The notes under the pieces were generated by a model. It saw only the letters and a program-made list of their open reading frames with translations. It was not told the DNA's origin and searched no databases. A stretch of DNA of 8,822 nucleotides. Source: Chloroflexota bacterium. Its GTDB lineage: Bacteria > Chloroflexota > Dehalococcoidia > SAR202 > UBA11138. Below are positions 1 to 5,809 of this stretch, in pieces; position 1 is the first letter of the stretch; every line of letters starts with the position of its first letter. The position numbers and the translations under genes are program-made. The stretch is taken from NCBI GenBank assembly GCA_022561955.1, contig JADFQF010000040.1:1-8822 (forward strand). Direction: 5' to 3'.

Positions 1-330
1 TGCGATGCCGGCGTCTCGAAGCGCCTCGGCCTCTTCGCCTCCGCGTCCGAACACGAAGGGGTCGCCGCCCTTCAATCGGACGACGCGCTTGCCCTCTTTG
101 CCCAGCCTCACGAGAAGATCGTTGATATCCTCTTGCCTGTTGTCGGACTTGCCGGGAATCTTTCCGACGTCGATCAGCTCGGCGTCGTCACGCGCGGCCT
201 CCAACAGGGCACTGTTGGTAAGGCGGTCGTAGACGATGCAGTCCGCCGACTCGACCTGCCTCATGCCCTTGACCGTAATGAGGCCGGGGTCGCCGGGTCC
301 CGCGCCTACCAGATAGACGATGCCGGCCAT
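1..330 (-). CDS. cobA: Uroporphyrinogen-III C-methyltransferase (SUMT), N-terminal part; cut by left edge
   Basis: This cytosolic enzyme uses two S-adenosylmethionine molecules to methylate uroporphyrinogen III at C2 and C7, giving precorrin-2, the branch point to siroheme, cobalamin and Ahb-type heme. The visible 110 residues start MAGIVYLVGAGPGDPGLITV, which carries the SAM-binding VGAGPGDPGL loop. They continue with ADCIVYDRL (about residues 29-37) and the KGGDPFVFGRGGEE motif (about 87-100), both typical of the TP-methylase family. The reading frame runs off the window with no stop, so more than half of a usual 240-260 residue SUMT is missing. A C-terminal HemD fusion, common in this family, cannot be excluded. 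The ATG follows the hemC stop codon after one base (TAAGATG), so the two are probably translationally coupled. The assignment is very secure; only the C-terminal architecture is unknown. Confidence 0.95.
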   Translation of the reverse strand, partial: MAGIVYLVGAGPGDPGLITVKGMRQVESADCIVYDRLTNSALLEAARDDAELIDVGKIPGKSDNRQEDINDLLVRLGKEGKRVVRLKGGDPFVFGRGGEEAEALRDAGIA

Positions 331-331
331 C

Positions 332-1258
332 TTACGACACGCCCGCCGCGAGTATCTCACGGGCGCCCATGGACAAGAGCGTCGAGGCCATCTTCTCGCC
401 GGCGCCCTCCGGGTCGGACTCGGCGAATGATTCCGAATCTTTCACCATGGTCGAGCCGTCCGGAGTGGCGGCGACGGCTGACATGACGATCCGGCCGTTC
501 TCGATTACGGCGTATGCGGCGACGGGCACCGTGCATCCGCCGCCCATGGCCTTCAGGAAGGCACGCTCGGCCCTAACCGCGAGGCTGGAATGGGGATGGC
601 CCGCTATTGCCACCAGGCTCCGCGTTGCCTCGTCGTCGGCTCGGATCTCCAGGGCGAGGGCACCCTGTCCAACGTCGGGTACGCAGACCTCCGGCGTCAG
701 ATATTGGCTGATCTCACTTTGCCTTCCGAGCCTCACGATGCCGGCGGCGGCCAGGACTACGCCGTCGTAGTCGCTGCCCTGGGCCTTTTCCAACCGCGTA
801 CCGACGTTTCCGCGAATCGGGATGAAGCTGATGTCACGCCGCACTGCACTCAGCTGAGCGATGCGTCTCGGGCTGCTCGTGCCTATCCTCGCGCCCTCGG
901 GCAGCTCTTCCAGCGGCAGGCCCCACTTATTCACGATTACGTCGCGAGGGTCCTCTCTCCGTGTAATGGCCCCGATGGTCAGGCCGTCCGGCAGCTCCGA
1001 GGGAAGGTCCTTTGCGCTGTGTACGGCCAGGTCTACCTCATTCGAGAGCAGGGCGACTTCCAACGCCTTCACGAACATGCCCCGCTCCATGCTAAGAAGG
1101 GGAGCGATCTTGTTGCGGTCGCCCTCGGTATTCATTGGTACGACCTCAATCCGCAGGTCGGGCGCCGCGGCCCTCAGGTGCGCCACCACCTCATCGGTCT
1201 GGGCCAACGAAAGCGGGCTCGTGCGTGTGCCGATTCTTAGTGTGTCAGTCGTGGTCAT
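332..1258 (-). CDS. hemC: Hydroxymethylbilane synthase (porphobilinogen deaminase)
   Basis: HemC joins four porphobilinogen molecules head to tail into hydroxymethylbilane, using a covalently bound dipyrromethane cofactor in the cytosol. The 308-residue length is normal. The N-terminus reads LRIGTRTSPLSLAQ (residues 7-20). HSAKDLP (80-86) holds the catalytic aspartate Asp84. GTSSPRR (126-132) and the arginines of PIRGNVGTRLEK (147-158) bind the acidic substrate and cofactor side chains. ERAFLKAMGGGCTVPV (231-246) holds Cys242, the cofactor attachment residue. These positions agree with the numbering known for the E. coli enzyme. The ATG at 1258 gives a normal N-terminus, although no strong Shine-Dalgarno is seen. 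The gene lies 39 bp after the precorrin-2 dehydrogenase gene and 1 bp before cobA, in one minus-strand unit. No HemD gene is visible; it would be needed to close the ring to the type III isomer. Confidence 0.98.
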   Translation of the reverse strand: MTTTDTLRIGTRTSPLSLAQTDEVVAHLRAAAPDLRIEVVPMNTEGDRNKIAPLLSMERGMFVKALEVALLSNEVDLAVHSAKDLPSELPDGLTIGAITRREDPRDVIVNKWGLPLEELPEGARIGTSSPRRIAQLSAVRRDISFIPIRGNVGTRLEKAQGSDYDGVVLAAAGIVRLGRQSEISQYLTPEVCVPDVGQGALALEIRADDEATRSLVAIAGHPHSSLAVRAERAFLKAMGGGCTVPVAAYAVIENGRIVMSAVAATPDGSTMVKDSESFAESDPEGAGEKMASTLLSMGAREILAAGVS

Positions 1259-1297
1259 GGTTTTCGCGCCATTTCTTAATTTCCACGGGCGCGTGGC

Positions 1298-2026
1298 CTA
1301 GTGCCCGGCGCCGTTGGCCGAGGCGACGGCCTTCTTTTCCTCCCACATCTCGCAGACGCGGTCAGTGCAGTCGCACGTCGTCCCTCGCATCAGGTCCTGG
1401 AGCAGAATCACTCTGGCCTCGTCGTATTTGCCGTCCTGGACCATGTCGACGAGGCTGTCGGTTATGCAGGCCTGCCAGTGGTCGGTGAATAGGGTAATGC
1501 CTTTTCCACGTATCTCGGCCCTGGCATCGGCCAGCAGGGGCGCGAGGTCCGCGTATTCCATCACGGGATGGCCCGACTCGATGGGGCTGCCGTCCAGGAC
1601 CTCACGGAACTTGCGTGCCAGCGCCGGGCTTGCGCCGCCCGTGGAAGCGGCCAACGTGACCACTCCGCGCCTGGATACCGCCGGAGCAATGAAAGTGCAT
1701 AGAGGCGTTACGTCCACCACGTTCAGCAGGACGTTCCGCTCTTCCGCCTCCTTGGCGATCTCTCGGTTGACCGCATTGTCGTCGGTCGAGGCTATGCAGA
1801 TGAACGCATCGCTGAGGTCGCCGGACCGGTACGGCCTCTGGCGCCACTCGATGCGACTGTCGCGCGCCAGGTCACTCACCCCCGGATTCACCTCAGGGCT
1901 TATGACGATGACCTTGGCCTCACACTCCAGAAGCTTCTGGACTTTTTCCTCTCCGATATTCCCGCCGCCTATAACGAGGCAGTTGCGGTCCTTAATATCG
2001 ATGAAGGCTGGGTAGTAGACGGGCAA
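1298..2026 (-). CDS. Precorrin-2 dehydrogenase / sirohydrochlorin ferrochelatase (CysG N-terminal, Met8p or SirC type)
   Basis: This enzyme oxidises precorrin-2 to sirohydrochlorin with NAD+; Met8p-type members also insert Fe2+ to make siroheme. The 242 residues open with YYPAFIDIKDRNCLVIGGGN, a family-typical N-terminus leading into the Rossmann loop GGGNIGEEK (about 20-28). NVVDVTPLCTFIAPA (102-116) contains Asp105, corresponding to the catalytic aspartate of CysG and Met8p. STGGASPALARK (128-139) is the family motif leading to the helical C-terminal part. Translation starts at TTG: the family N-terminus begins exactly there, and GAGGAGA lies 4 bases upstream. There is no fused SUMT domain; that activity is the separate cobA in the same cluster. 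The C-terminal tail is unusual, with TTCDCTDRVC (216-225) giving three clustered cysteines. The dehydrogenase function is secure. Whether it also chelates iron cannot be read from the sequence. Confidence 0.93.
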   Translation of the reverse strand: MPVYYPAFIDIKDRNCLVIGGGNIGEEKVQKLLECEAKVIVISPEVNPGVSDLARDSRIEWRQRPYRSGDLSDAFICIASTDDNAVNREIAKEAEERNVLLNVVDVTPLCTFIAPAVSRRGVVTLAASTGGASPALARKFREVLDGSPIESGHPVMEYADLAPLLADARAEIRGKGITLFTDHWQACITDSLVDMVQDGKYDEARVILLQDLMRGTTCDCTDRVCEMWEEKKAVASANGAGH

Positions 2027-2030
2027 AGTG

Positions 2031-2037
2031 TCTCCTC
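2031..2037 (-). promoter_or_regulatory. Shine-Dalgarno for the TTG-started precorrin-2 dehydrogenase
   Basis: Read on the minus strand the sequence is GAGGAGA followed by CACT and then TTG, a near-consensus ribosome binding site at short normal spacing. It decides the start, since no ATG or GTG lies at the family N-terminus. Confidence 0.7.
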
Positions 2038-2067
2038 TAAAGGTCTCGGAAAAATGATTTCAATACT

Positions 2068-2097
2068 ATTGTAGCTCGGCGGCGGGAAGGATGCAGA
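2068..2097 (-). promoter_or_regulatory. Possible internal promoter before precorrin-2 dehydrogenase
   Basis: The gap of about 130 bp between the siroheme decarboxylase and dehydrogenase genes holds a minus-strand TACAAT (2068-2073), one mismatch from the -10 consensus and about 40 bp before the TTG start. The -35 partner is poor; TCTGCA at 2092-2097 with an 18-bp spacer is the best seen. Nothing else recognisable was found in the gap. The call rests mainly on the -10 box and the unusually wide gap for this cluster. Confidence 0.25.
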
Positions 2098-2156
2098 ATA
2101 TCGATCGCACCGACGCGCCATGCAAAGACATTAGCGGCTGAACGGGCTAGAGAGCT

Positions 2157-3179
2157 CTATACGAAGTACCTGACCCTGGTCTTCTTGAACTCTCTCGTGC
2201 TGTACAACAGCTTGTAATCGTCGATCTCCGTAGCCTCCGAGATCTCTTTGGCTACCTCTTCACACTGCTTCTCGGTCGTCGTGTGAATCATCGTGAAATG
2301 CGTGTATTCCCAGTCGGGGAAGGTCGGTCGCTCGTAGCAGTGGGTGACCCATTTCGACTGGGCCATCTTATTGCCCACCTCGACGGACCGCTCGGACGGG
2401 ACCTTCCAGACCACCATGGCATTGGCGCTGAAGCCGGCGCGCCGATGATGCAGCACGGCGCTGAACCTACGCATGAGTCCCCGCTTCTCGAGCGAGCTCG
2501 CCGCTTCGAAGAGCTCGTCCAGTGTAATCCCTATTCGCTCCGCCATGGGCCTGAAGGGTTCGGGCTCGAGGGGAACGTCCTCTTGCAGCTCGCGAATGAC
2601 CTCTTTATCTGCTTCGGTTATCTCCTGAGCCTTATTCCAGCCCCCTTTGCCATCTTCATTTAGTCCATCGGGACTAAAGTAATTTTTGGAAGCGCCCTCT
2701 TCTTTAATCATATCGAAATTGACGCCTATCTTGAAGAATTTAATCGTCGGCATCAGTCTGTAGGAATCGGCGGCGGTGCGTTCCGCCATGGCGGCCACGG
2801 TCTCTTCCAGGTCCTCATCGGGAGGCACAGCGACCGTAAACCAGATGTTAAAATGGCCGTTTCGCTCGTAATTGTGGCTGACGCCGGGGTGTTCATTAAT
2901 GATTTGCGCGCCGGCGTCGAGGGTTTCGTCGGGGATTCGCATGGCGACCAGCGTAGTCTTATAGCCCAGACGCCTCGTATCGAAAATGGCGCTTATTTGG
3001 CGGACGATATTCTTATCTTTGAGACTGCCAATCCGCCGGATGACATCGTCCTCTGATATTCCTAGCTCCTCGCCAATATTCTCGTAAGGCCGCCGTACCA
3101 GGGGAAACGCCCTCTGAATGATATTGAGAAGCTGTTTGTCGGTTAGCTCAATTTCGGATGGACTCGTCTGAGTAGCCAT
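2157..3179 (-). CDS. ahbAB: Two-domain (fused AhbA-AhbB / NirD-NirL-like) siroheme decarboxylase
   Basis: Siroheme decarboxylase removes the two acetate carboxyls at C12 and C18 of siroheme, giving 12,18-didecarboxysiroheme. This is the first dedicated step of the Ahb heme route and an early step of heme d1 synthesis. The 340-residue chain holds two homologous AsnC-like modules. The first spans about 11-160: a winged-helix-like part (about 14-60), then AIFDTRRLGYKTTLVAMRIP (64-83) and HPGVSHNYERNGHFNIWFTV (97-116). A polar, Gly/Asn-rich linker follows (about 161-187). The second spans about 188-340, with AVLHHRRAGFSANAMVVWKV (241-260), THCYERPTFPDWEYTHFTMI (279-298) and the typical end LYSTREFKKTRVRYF (325-339). 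Known AhbA and AhbB are usually separate chains of about 150-190 residues that pair. It is the first gene of a cluster with the enzymes that make its substrate, which argues against a plain Lrp/AsnC regulator. Which half corresponds to AhbA is judged from motif memory only. Confidence 0.88.
   Translation of the reverse strand: MATQTSPSEIELTDKQLLNIIQRAFPLVRRPYENIGEELGISEDDVIRRIGSLKDKNIVRQISAIFDTRRLGYKTTLVAMRIPDETLDAGAQIINEHPGVSHNYERNGHFNIWFTVAVPPDEDLEETVAAMAERTAADSYRLMPTIKFFKIGVNFDMIKEEGASKNYFSPDGLNEDGKGGWNKAQEITEADKEVIRELQEDVPLEPEPFRPMAERIGITLDELFEAASSLEKRGLMRRFSAVLHHRRAGFSANAMVVWKVPSERSVEVGNKMAQSKWVTHCYERPTFPDWEYTHFTMIHTTTEKQCEEVAKEISEATEIDDYKLLYSTREFKKTRVRYFV
2659..2678. repeat. Perfect 8-bp inverted repeat in the decarboxylase linker
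   Basis: TTTAGTCC, a 4-base loop ATCG, then GGACTAAA form a perfect hairpin inside the coding region, at codons for about residues 165-171, where the two modules of the decarboxylase are joined. The surrounding bases are more A/T-rich than the rest of the gene. On the plus strand AATTTTT follows a few bases later, which looks terminator-like. No plus-strand transcript is otherwise indicated there. Confidence 0.6.
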
Positions 3180-3278
3180 TTACCTGACCCCATCAACCTG
3201 ATTGTGTCGCGTCAACGCGTTGGCTCCGGCTGGACACGAAACGCACCGAACCGACGCGTTTTAACTTAAGGCATAATT

Positions 3279-3308
3279 AGGTTAGCATGGCGTTCTGAGG
3301 CCAGTCAA
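3279..3308 (-). promoter_or_regulatory. Candidate promoter of the tetrapyrrole cluster
   Basis: On the minus strand TTGACT (3303-3308; five of six bases match the -35 consensus) is followed after 18 bp by TAACCT (3279-3284; a weak -10 keeping TA...T). It would start transcription about 90-100 bases before the decarboxylase ATG. A 9-bp direct repeat ATGGCGTTC (3287-3295 and 3328-3336) has one copy inside the spacer and one just upstream, a possible operator arrangement. No riboswitch was recognised between this box and the gene. Confidence 0.35.
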
Positions 3309-3400
3309 CGCCGGTACGTTCAAAGAAATGGCGTTCCAACCGTCTTTTCGGACGCCCGTACGCTCGTTTGGTAAGAGATTCGTCAAGTCCACTTATTGGT

Positions 3401-3407
3401 GAGGGGG
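3401..3407 (+). promoter_or_regulatory. Possible Shine-Dalgarno for an upstream CTG start of pcm
   Basis: GAGGGGG lies 7 bases before an in-frame CTG at 3415-3417. The conventional GTG at 3475 has its nearest good Shine-Dalgarno (AAGGAG, 3454-3459) 15 bases away, which is too far for efficient use. This supports initiation upstream of the GTG. It does not prove that CTG is used. Confidence 0.4.
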
Positions 3408-3414
3408 CAATCAG

Positions 3415-4056
3415 CTGGAGGAAAGAAGGGCCCGTCTCCTTGAAGGACTACGCAAGGAGATCAAAGACGACAGGGTGATAGACGCCATGATGAGGGTCCC
3501 CAGAGAGGCCTTTGTCCCGGCGCCCAGCCGACATCTGGCATATGAAGACGCGCCTGTCGGCATCGGACGTGGCCAGACCATCTCCCAGCCCTTCATCGTC
3601 GCGGTCATGATCAGCGCACTCGAGGTCAGACGGTCGGACAAGGTGCTCGAGATAGGCACGGGCAGCGGTTATCAGGCCGCCATCCTCGCCGAGCTGGCCC
3701 GCGAGGTGATAACGGTGGAGCGCATAGAGTCTTTCGTGCTGTCCGCCCAACAGCGGCTGGAGCACCTTGATTACCGAAATATCAGGGTCTTGCAGGCGGG
3801 CGAAGGGATTGGCTGGTCTGAGCTTGCCCCGTATGACGGCATTATCGTGGCGGCCGGCGCGCCAACGCTTCCAAAAGGCCTGATCCAACAGCTGACGATC
3901 GGAGGCAGGCTGGTGGTGCCCGTCGGATCGCTTGAATCGCAGCAGCTCATGAAGGTAACGAGGACCTCGGAGGGCTACACGGCGCGCACTCTGGGCGAGT
4001 GTAGATTCGTTCCCCTAATTGGCGACCATGCCTGGTCGGAGGAGCATTCTGCCTGA
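3415..4056 (+). CDS. pcm: Protein-L-isoaspartate O-methyltransferase
   Basis: PCM is a cytosolic repair enzyme that uses SAM to methylate L-isoaspartyl residues in damaged proteins so that they can revert to aspartate. Counting from the GTG at 3475, VPREAFVPAP (8-17) and GRGQTISQPFIVAVM (31-45) are the family substrate motifs. VLEIGTGSGYQAAILAEL (57-74) is SAM motif I. PYDGIIVAAGAP (119-130) and the GGRLVVPVG strand (143-151) complete the methyltransferase fold. The GTG start gives only 193 residues and cuts the N-terminal helix. In the same frame upstream, LEERRARLLEGLRKEIKDDR matches the family's first helix, and a TGA at 3400-3402 closes the frame. The only near-start codon there is CTG at 3415, giving about 213 residues against 208 in E. 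coli. I therefore place the start at 3415; 3475 is the conservative alternative. The post-II motif reads GEG where GDG is usual and is one residue short. Confidence 0.9.
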   Translation: MEERRARLLEGLRKEIKDDRVIDAMMRVPREAFVPAPSRHLAYEDAPVGIGRGQTISQPFIVAVMISALEVRRSDKVLEIGTGSGYQAAILAELAREVITVERIESFVLSAQQRLEHLDYRNIRVLQAGEGIGWSELAPYDGIIVAAGAPTLPKGLIQQLTIGGRLVVPVGSLESQQLMKVTRTSEGYTARTLGECRFVPLIGDHAWSEEHSA

Positions 4057-4092
4057 GGTTATGAACCGGTCCCAGCACGGGCCGTATTCAGG

Positions 4093-4122
4093 TTGTCATT
4101 CCCAATAGCCTATGCCTATACT
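4093..4122 (+). promoter_or_regulatory. Sigma-70-like promoter upstream of gatB
   Basis: TTGTCA (4093-4098) and TATACT (4117-4122) are separated by 18 bp, and each matches its consensus at five of six positions. It begins 37 bp after the pcm stop. Transcription would start near 4129, giving a leader of about 200 bases before gatB that contains both hairpins described below. It is the best promoter match seen in the window. Confidence 0.55.
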
Positions 4123-4128
4123 GAAGCG

Positions 4129-4144
4129 CCTGAAAGCCTGAAAG
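4129..4144. repeat. Tandem duplication of CCTGAAAG
   Basis: Two adjacent perfect copies of the 8-mer CCTGAAAG lie at the predicted transcription start region of the gatB unit. This may be simple replication slippage; no function is claimed. Confidence 0.5.
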
Positions 4145-4166
4145 ACCGGCAAAACGCTCTGATTTC

Positions 4167-4285
4167 GTCGAAGGATATGGGGAGTGCAGTCCGCCTGAGG
4201 CGGACTGCCGGGAGCCTGAGGGTGTCCCTCGGATAAAGGTTCATTCCTTTCCTTCCCCGATTGAGTGCCGGAGACGGTCGAAGGA
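4167..4285. repeat. Palindromic intergenic element, possibly a MITE- or REP-like repeat
   Basis: This stretch of pcm-gatB intergenic DNA has a perfect hairpin with 10-bp arms and a 3-base loop (4186-4195 GCAGTCCGCC, loop TGA, 4199-4208 GGCGGACTGC). A second hairpin GAGGG-TGT-CCCTC (4218-4230) is extendable by a G-T and a C-G pair. The motif GCCTGAGG occurs in both. The region is bounded by identical 9-mers GTCGAAGGA (4167-4175 and 4277-4285), which could be a target duplication. No convincing terminal inverted repeats or ORF are present. There is no T-tract after either hairpin, so they are not typical Rho-independent terminators. Compact palindromic elements of this look are often interspersed in environmental bacterial genomes, but copy number cannot be judged from one window. 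A structured gatB leader is the alternative. Confidence 0.5.
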
Positions 4286-4332
4286 GTATCTCAACGACCT
4301 GCTGGTCTGGTCATTGGTGTGGTTGAAGGAAT

Positions 4333-5805
4333 ATGGATTACGAAGTTGTAATAGGGCTGGAAGTGCACTCCCAGCTTCTGACGGAAAGCAAGATGTTCTG
4401 CGGCTGCGCGGCGTCTTACCAGGACTCTGAGCCGAACACCGTGGTCTGCCCAGTGTGCATGGGGATGCCCGGAGTGTTGCCCGTCATTAACGAGCGGAGC
4501 GTCGAGTACGTTGTCAGGACCGGACTCGCCCTCGATTGCAGCATCGCCGGCTATACGAAGTTCGACCGCAAGAACTACCCTTATCCGGACCTGATGAAGG
4601 GCTACCAGATATCTCAATACGACCAGCCCATCGCATCCAACGGCTGCCTGGTGATCGACGTGGATGGTGACCAGAGGAGCATCGGCGTGACGCGCGTTCA
4701 TCTCGAAGAGGACGTCGCGAAGCTGTTCCATCGGACCGACCCCGGCGGCGAAGGGTACAGCCTTCTGGACATGAACAGGGCCGGCGTGTCTCTCATGGAG
4801 GTCGTTAGCGAACCCGATATGCGAAGCCCCGAGGAGGCGCGGGGTTATCTAACTCAGATGCAGACTATTTTAAGGTACATAAACGTCAGCACCGCGAACA
4901 TGGAGGAGGGCAACTTCCGCTGCGACGCCAACATCTCCATCCGACCCAGAGGGACCGACGAGCTGGGCCCCAAGGTGGAAATCAAGAATATGAACAGCTT
5001 CCGGGCCGTCTTCCGGGCGCTGGAGTATGAGGTCGAAAGGCAGAACAGGGCCGTCCGGGAAGGCGAGCGCATCGTACAGGAGACGAGGGGTTGGGACGAA
5101 GCGACCGGAACGACGTTCTCCCAGCGAATCAAAGAGGCGGAGAACGACTACAGGTACTTCCCCGAACCCGACCTGCCTCCGCTGCTGCTCGACGAGGCAT
5201 GGGTAGATGGGATTAAGCAGACCTTGCCTGAGCTGCCCCGAGCCAAGGCGAAGAGGTTTATCGGGCAATACGGCTTGTCTTCGTATGACACGGGACTGCT
5301 TACATCCTCCAAGGCGATCGCCGACTACTTCGAGTCGGTGGTCGAGGCCGGAGACGTCTCACGGGAGCAGACGGCGCCCTTCGCCAAATCGGTGAGCAAC
5401 TGGATTCTCGTCGAGCTCGCCCGGCTCCAGAATCAGGCCGGCGTGGGCATCGAGGAGCTTAAGATATCTTCTCGCGACTTCGCGGACTTACTGAAGATGA
5501 TCGAAGACGGCACTCTCAGCTCCAGCATGGCCAAGACCGTGTTCGAGGACATGTTCGACAGCGGAAGGCCGCCGAAGGACATCGCCGACGAGTCCGGCCT
5601 GGCGCAGATCAGCGACGTAGATTCCATCCGTAGTGCCGTAGACGAAGCCGTCTCGGCCAACCCAAAGCCTGTAACCGAATATCTGGAGGGCAAGGAGACG
5701 GCGATCCGTTTCCTCGTCGGTCAGGTCATGAAGATAACCCGAGGCAAGGCGAACCCCCAAATGGCCAACGAGCTTCTCAGAGAGAAACTGGAGTCATTGA
5801 AGTAG
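4333..5805 (+). CDS. gatB: Aspartyl/glutamyl-tRNA(Asn/Gln) amidotransferase subunit B
   Basis: GatB is the tRNA-binding and kinase subunit of GatCAB. It phosphorylates Glu or Asp misacylated on tRNA(Gln) or tRNA(Asn) and amidates it with ammonia channelled from GatA. The 490 residues are full length. They open MDYEVVIGLEVHSQLLTESK. The zinc-site cysteines follow as CGC (23-25) and CPVC (39-42). YPYPDLMKGYQISQYD (83-98) and the signature DMNRAGVSLMEVVSEPD (146-162) come next, with Ser where Pro is usual. KVEIKNMNSFR (214-224) and NDYRYFPEPDLPP (271-283) lie in the cradle domain. The C-terminal YqeY-like tail ends LVGQVMKITRGKANPQMANE (461-480). AAGGA sits only 2 bases before the ATG, a short spacing, but the family N-terminus fixes the start. 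The gatA and gatC genes are not adjacent; pcm occupies the upstream position. It is followed after 4 bp by yvcK. Confidence 0.98.
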   Translation: MDYEVVIGLEVHSQLLTESKMFCGCAASYQDSEPNTVVCPVCMGMPGVLPVINERSVEYVVRTGLALDCSIAGYTKFDRKNYPYPDLMKGYQISQYDQPIASNGCLVIDVDGDQRSIGVTRVHLEEDVAKLFHRTDPGGEGYSLLDMNRAGVSLMEVVSEPDMRSPEEARGYLTQMQTILRYINVSTANMEEGNFRCDANISIRPRGTDELGPKVEIKNMNSFRAVFRALEYEVERQNRAVREGERIVQETRGWDEATGTTFSQRIKEAENDYRYFPEPDLPPLLLDEAWVDGIKQTLPELPRAKAKRFIGQYGLSSYDTGLLTSSKAIADYFESVVEAGDVSREQTAPFAKSVSNWILVELARLQNQAGVGIEELKISSRDFADLLKMIEDGTLSSSMAKTVFEDMFDSGRPPKDIADESGLAQISDVDSIRSAVDEAVSANPKPVTEYLEGKETAIRFLVGQVMKITRGKANPQMANELLREKLESLK

Positions 5806-5809
5806 CAGC

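Noticed and set aside
590..1240. Long plus-strand open frame opposite hemC
   Set aside because: Antisense shadow of hemC; its translation has no recognisable motifs, while the minus strand encodes a complete, well-conserved HemC.
1314..2015. 233-codon plus-strand open frame opposite the precorrin-2 dehydrogenase gene
   Set aside because: Shadow ORF created by GC-rich codon bias; composition is Ser/Arg-rich with no family motif.
2157..3179. Lrp/AsnC transcription regulator
   Set aside because: Both modules carry siroheme-decarboxylase-type motifs and the gene is clustered with siroheme synthesis genes, so a regulator is less likely.
3249..3277. Plus-strand promoter for pcm using CATAAT at 3272-3277
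   Set aside because: No acceptable -35 hexamer at 16-19 bp upstream; other A/T-rich words near 3368-3397 also lack a matching pair.
3180..3414. Cobalamin or SAM riboswitch before the tetrapyrrole genes or pcm
   Set aside because: No B12-box, SAM aptamer core or long structured leader was recognised on either strand.
4186..4230. Rho-independent terminator of pcm
   Set aside because: Both stems are followed by mixed sequence without a run of Ts, and a strong promoter match lies upstream of them, so a leader structure or repeat element is more likely.
4057..4332. T-box riboswitch controlling gatB
   Set aside because: No GGTGG-ACCGCG-like T-box sequence and no specifier stem could be recognised.
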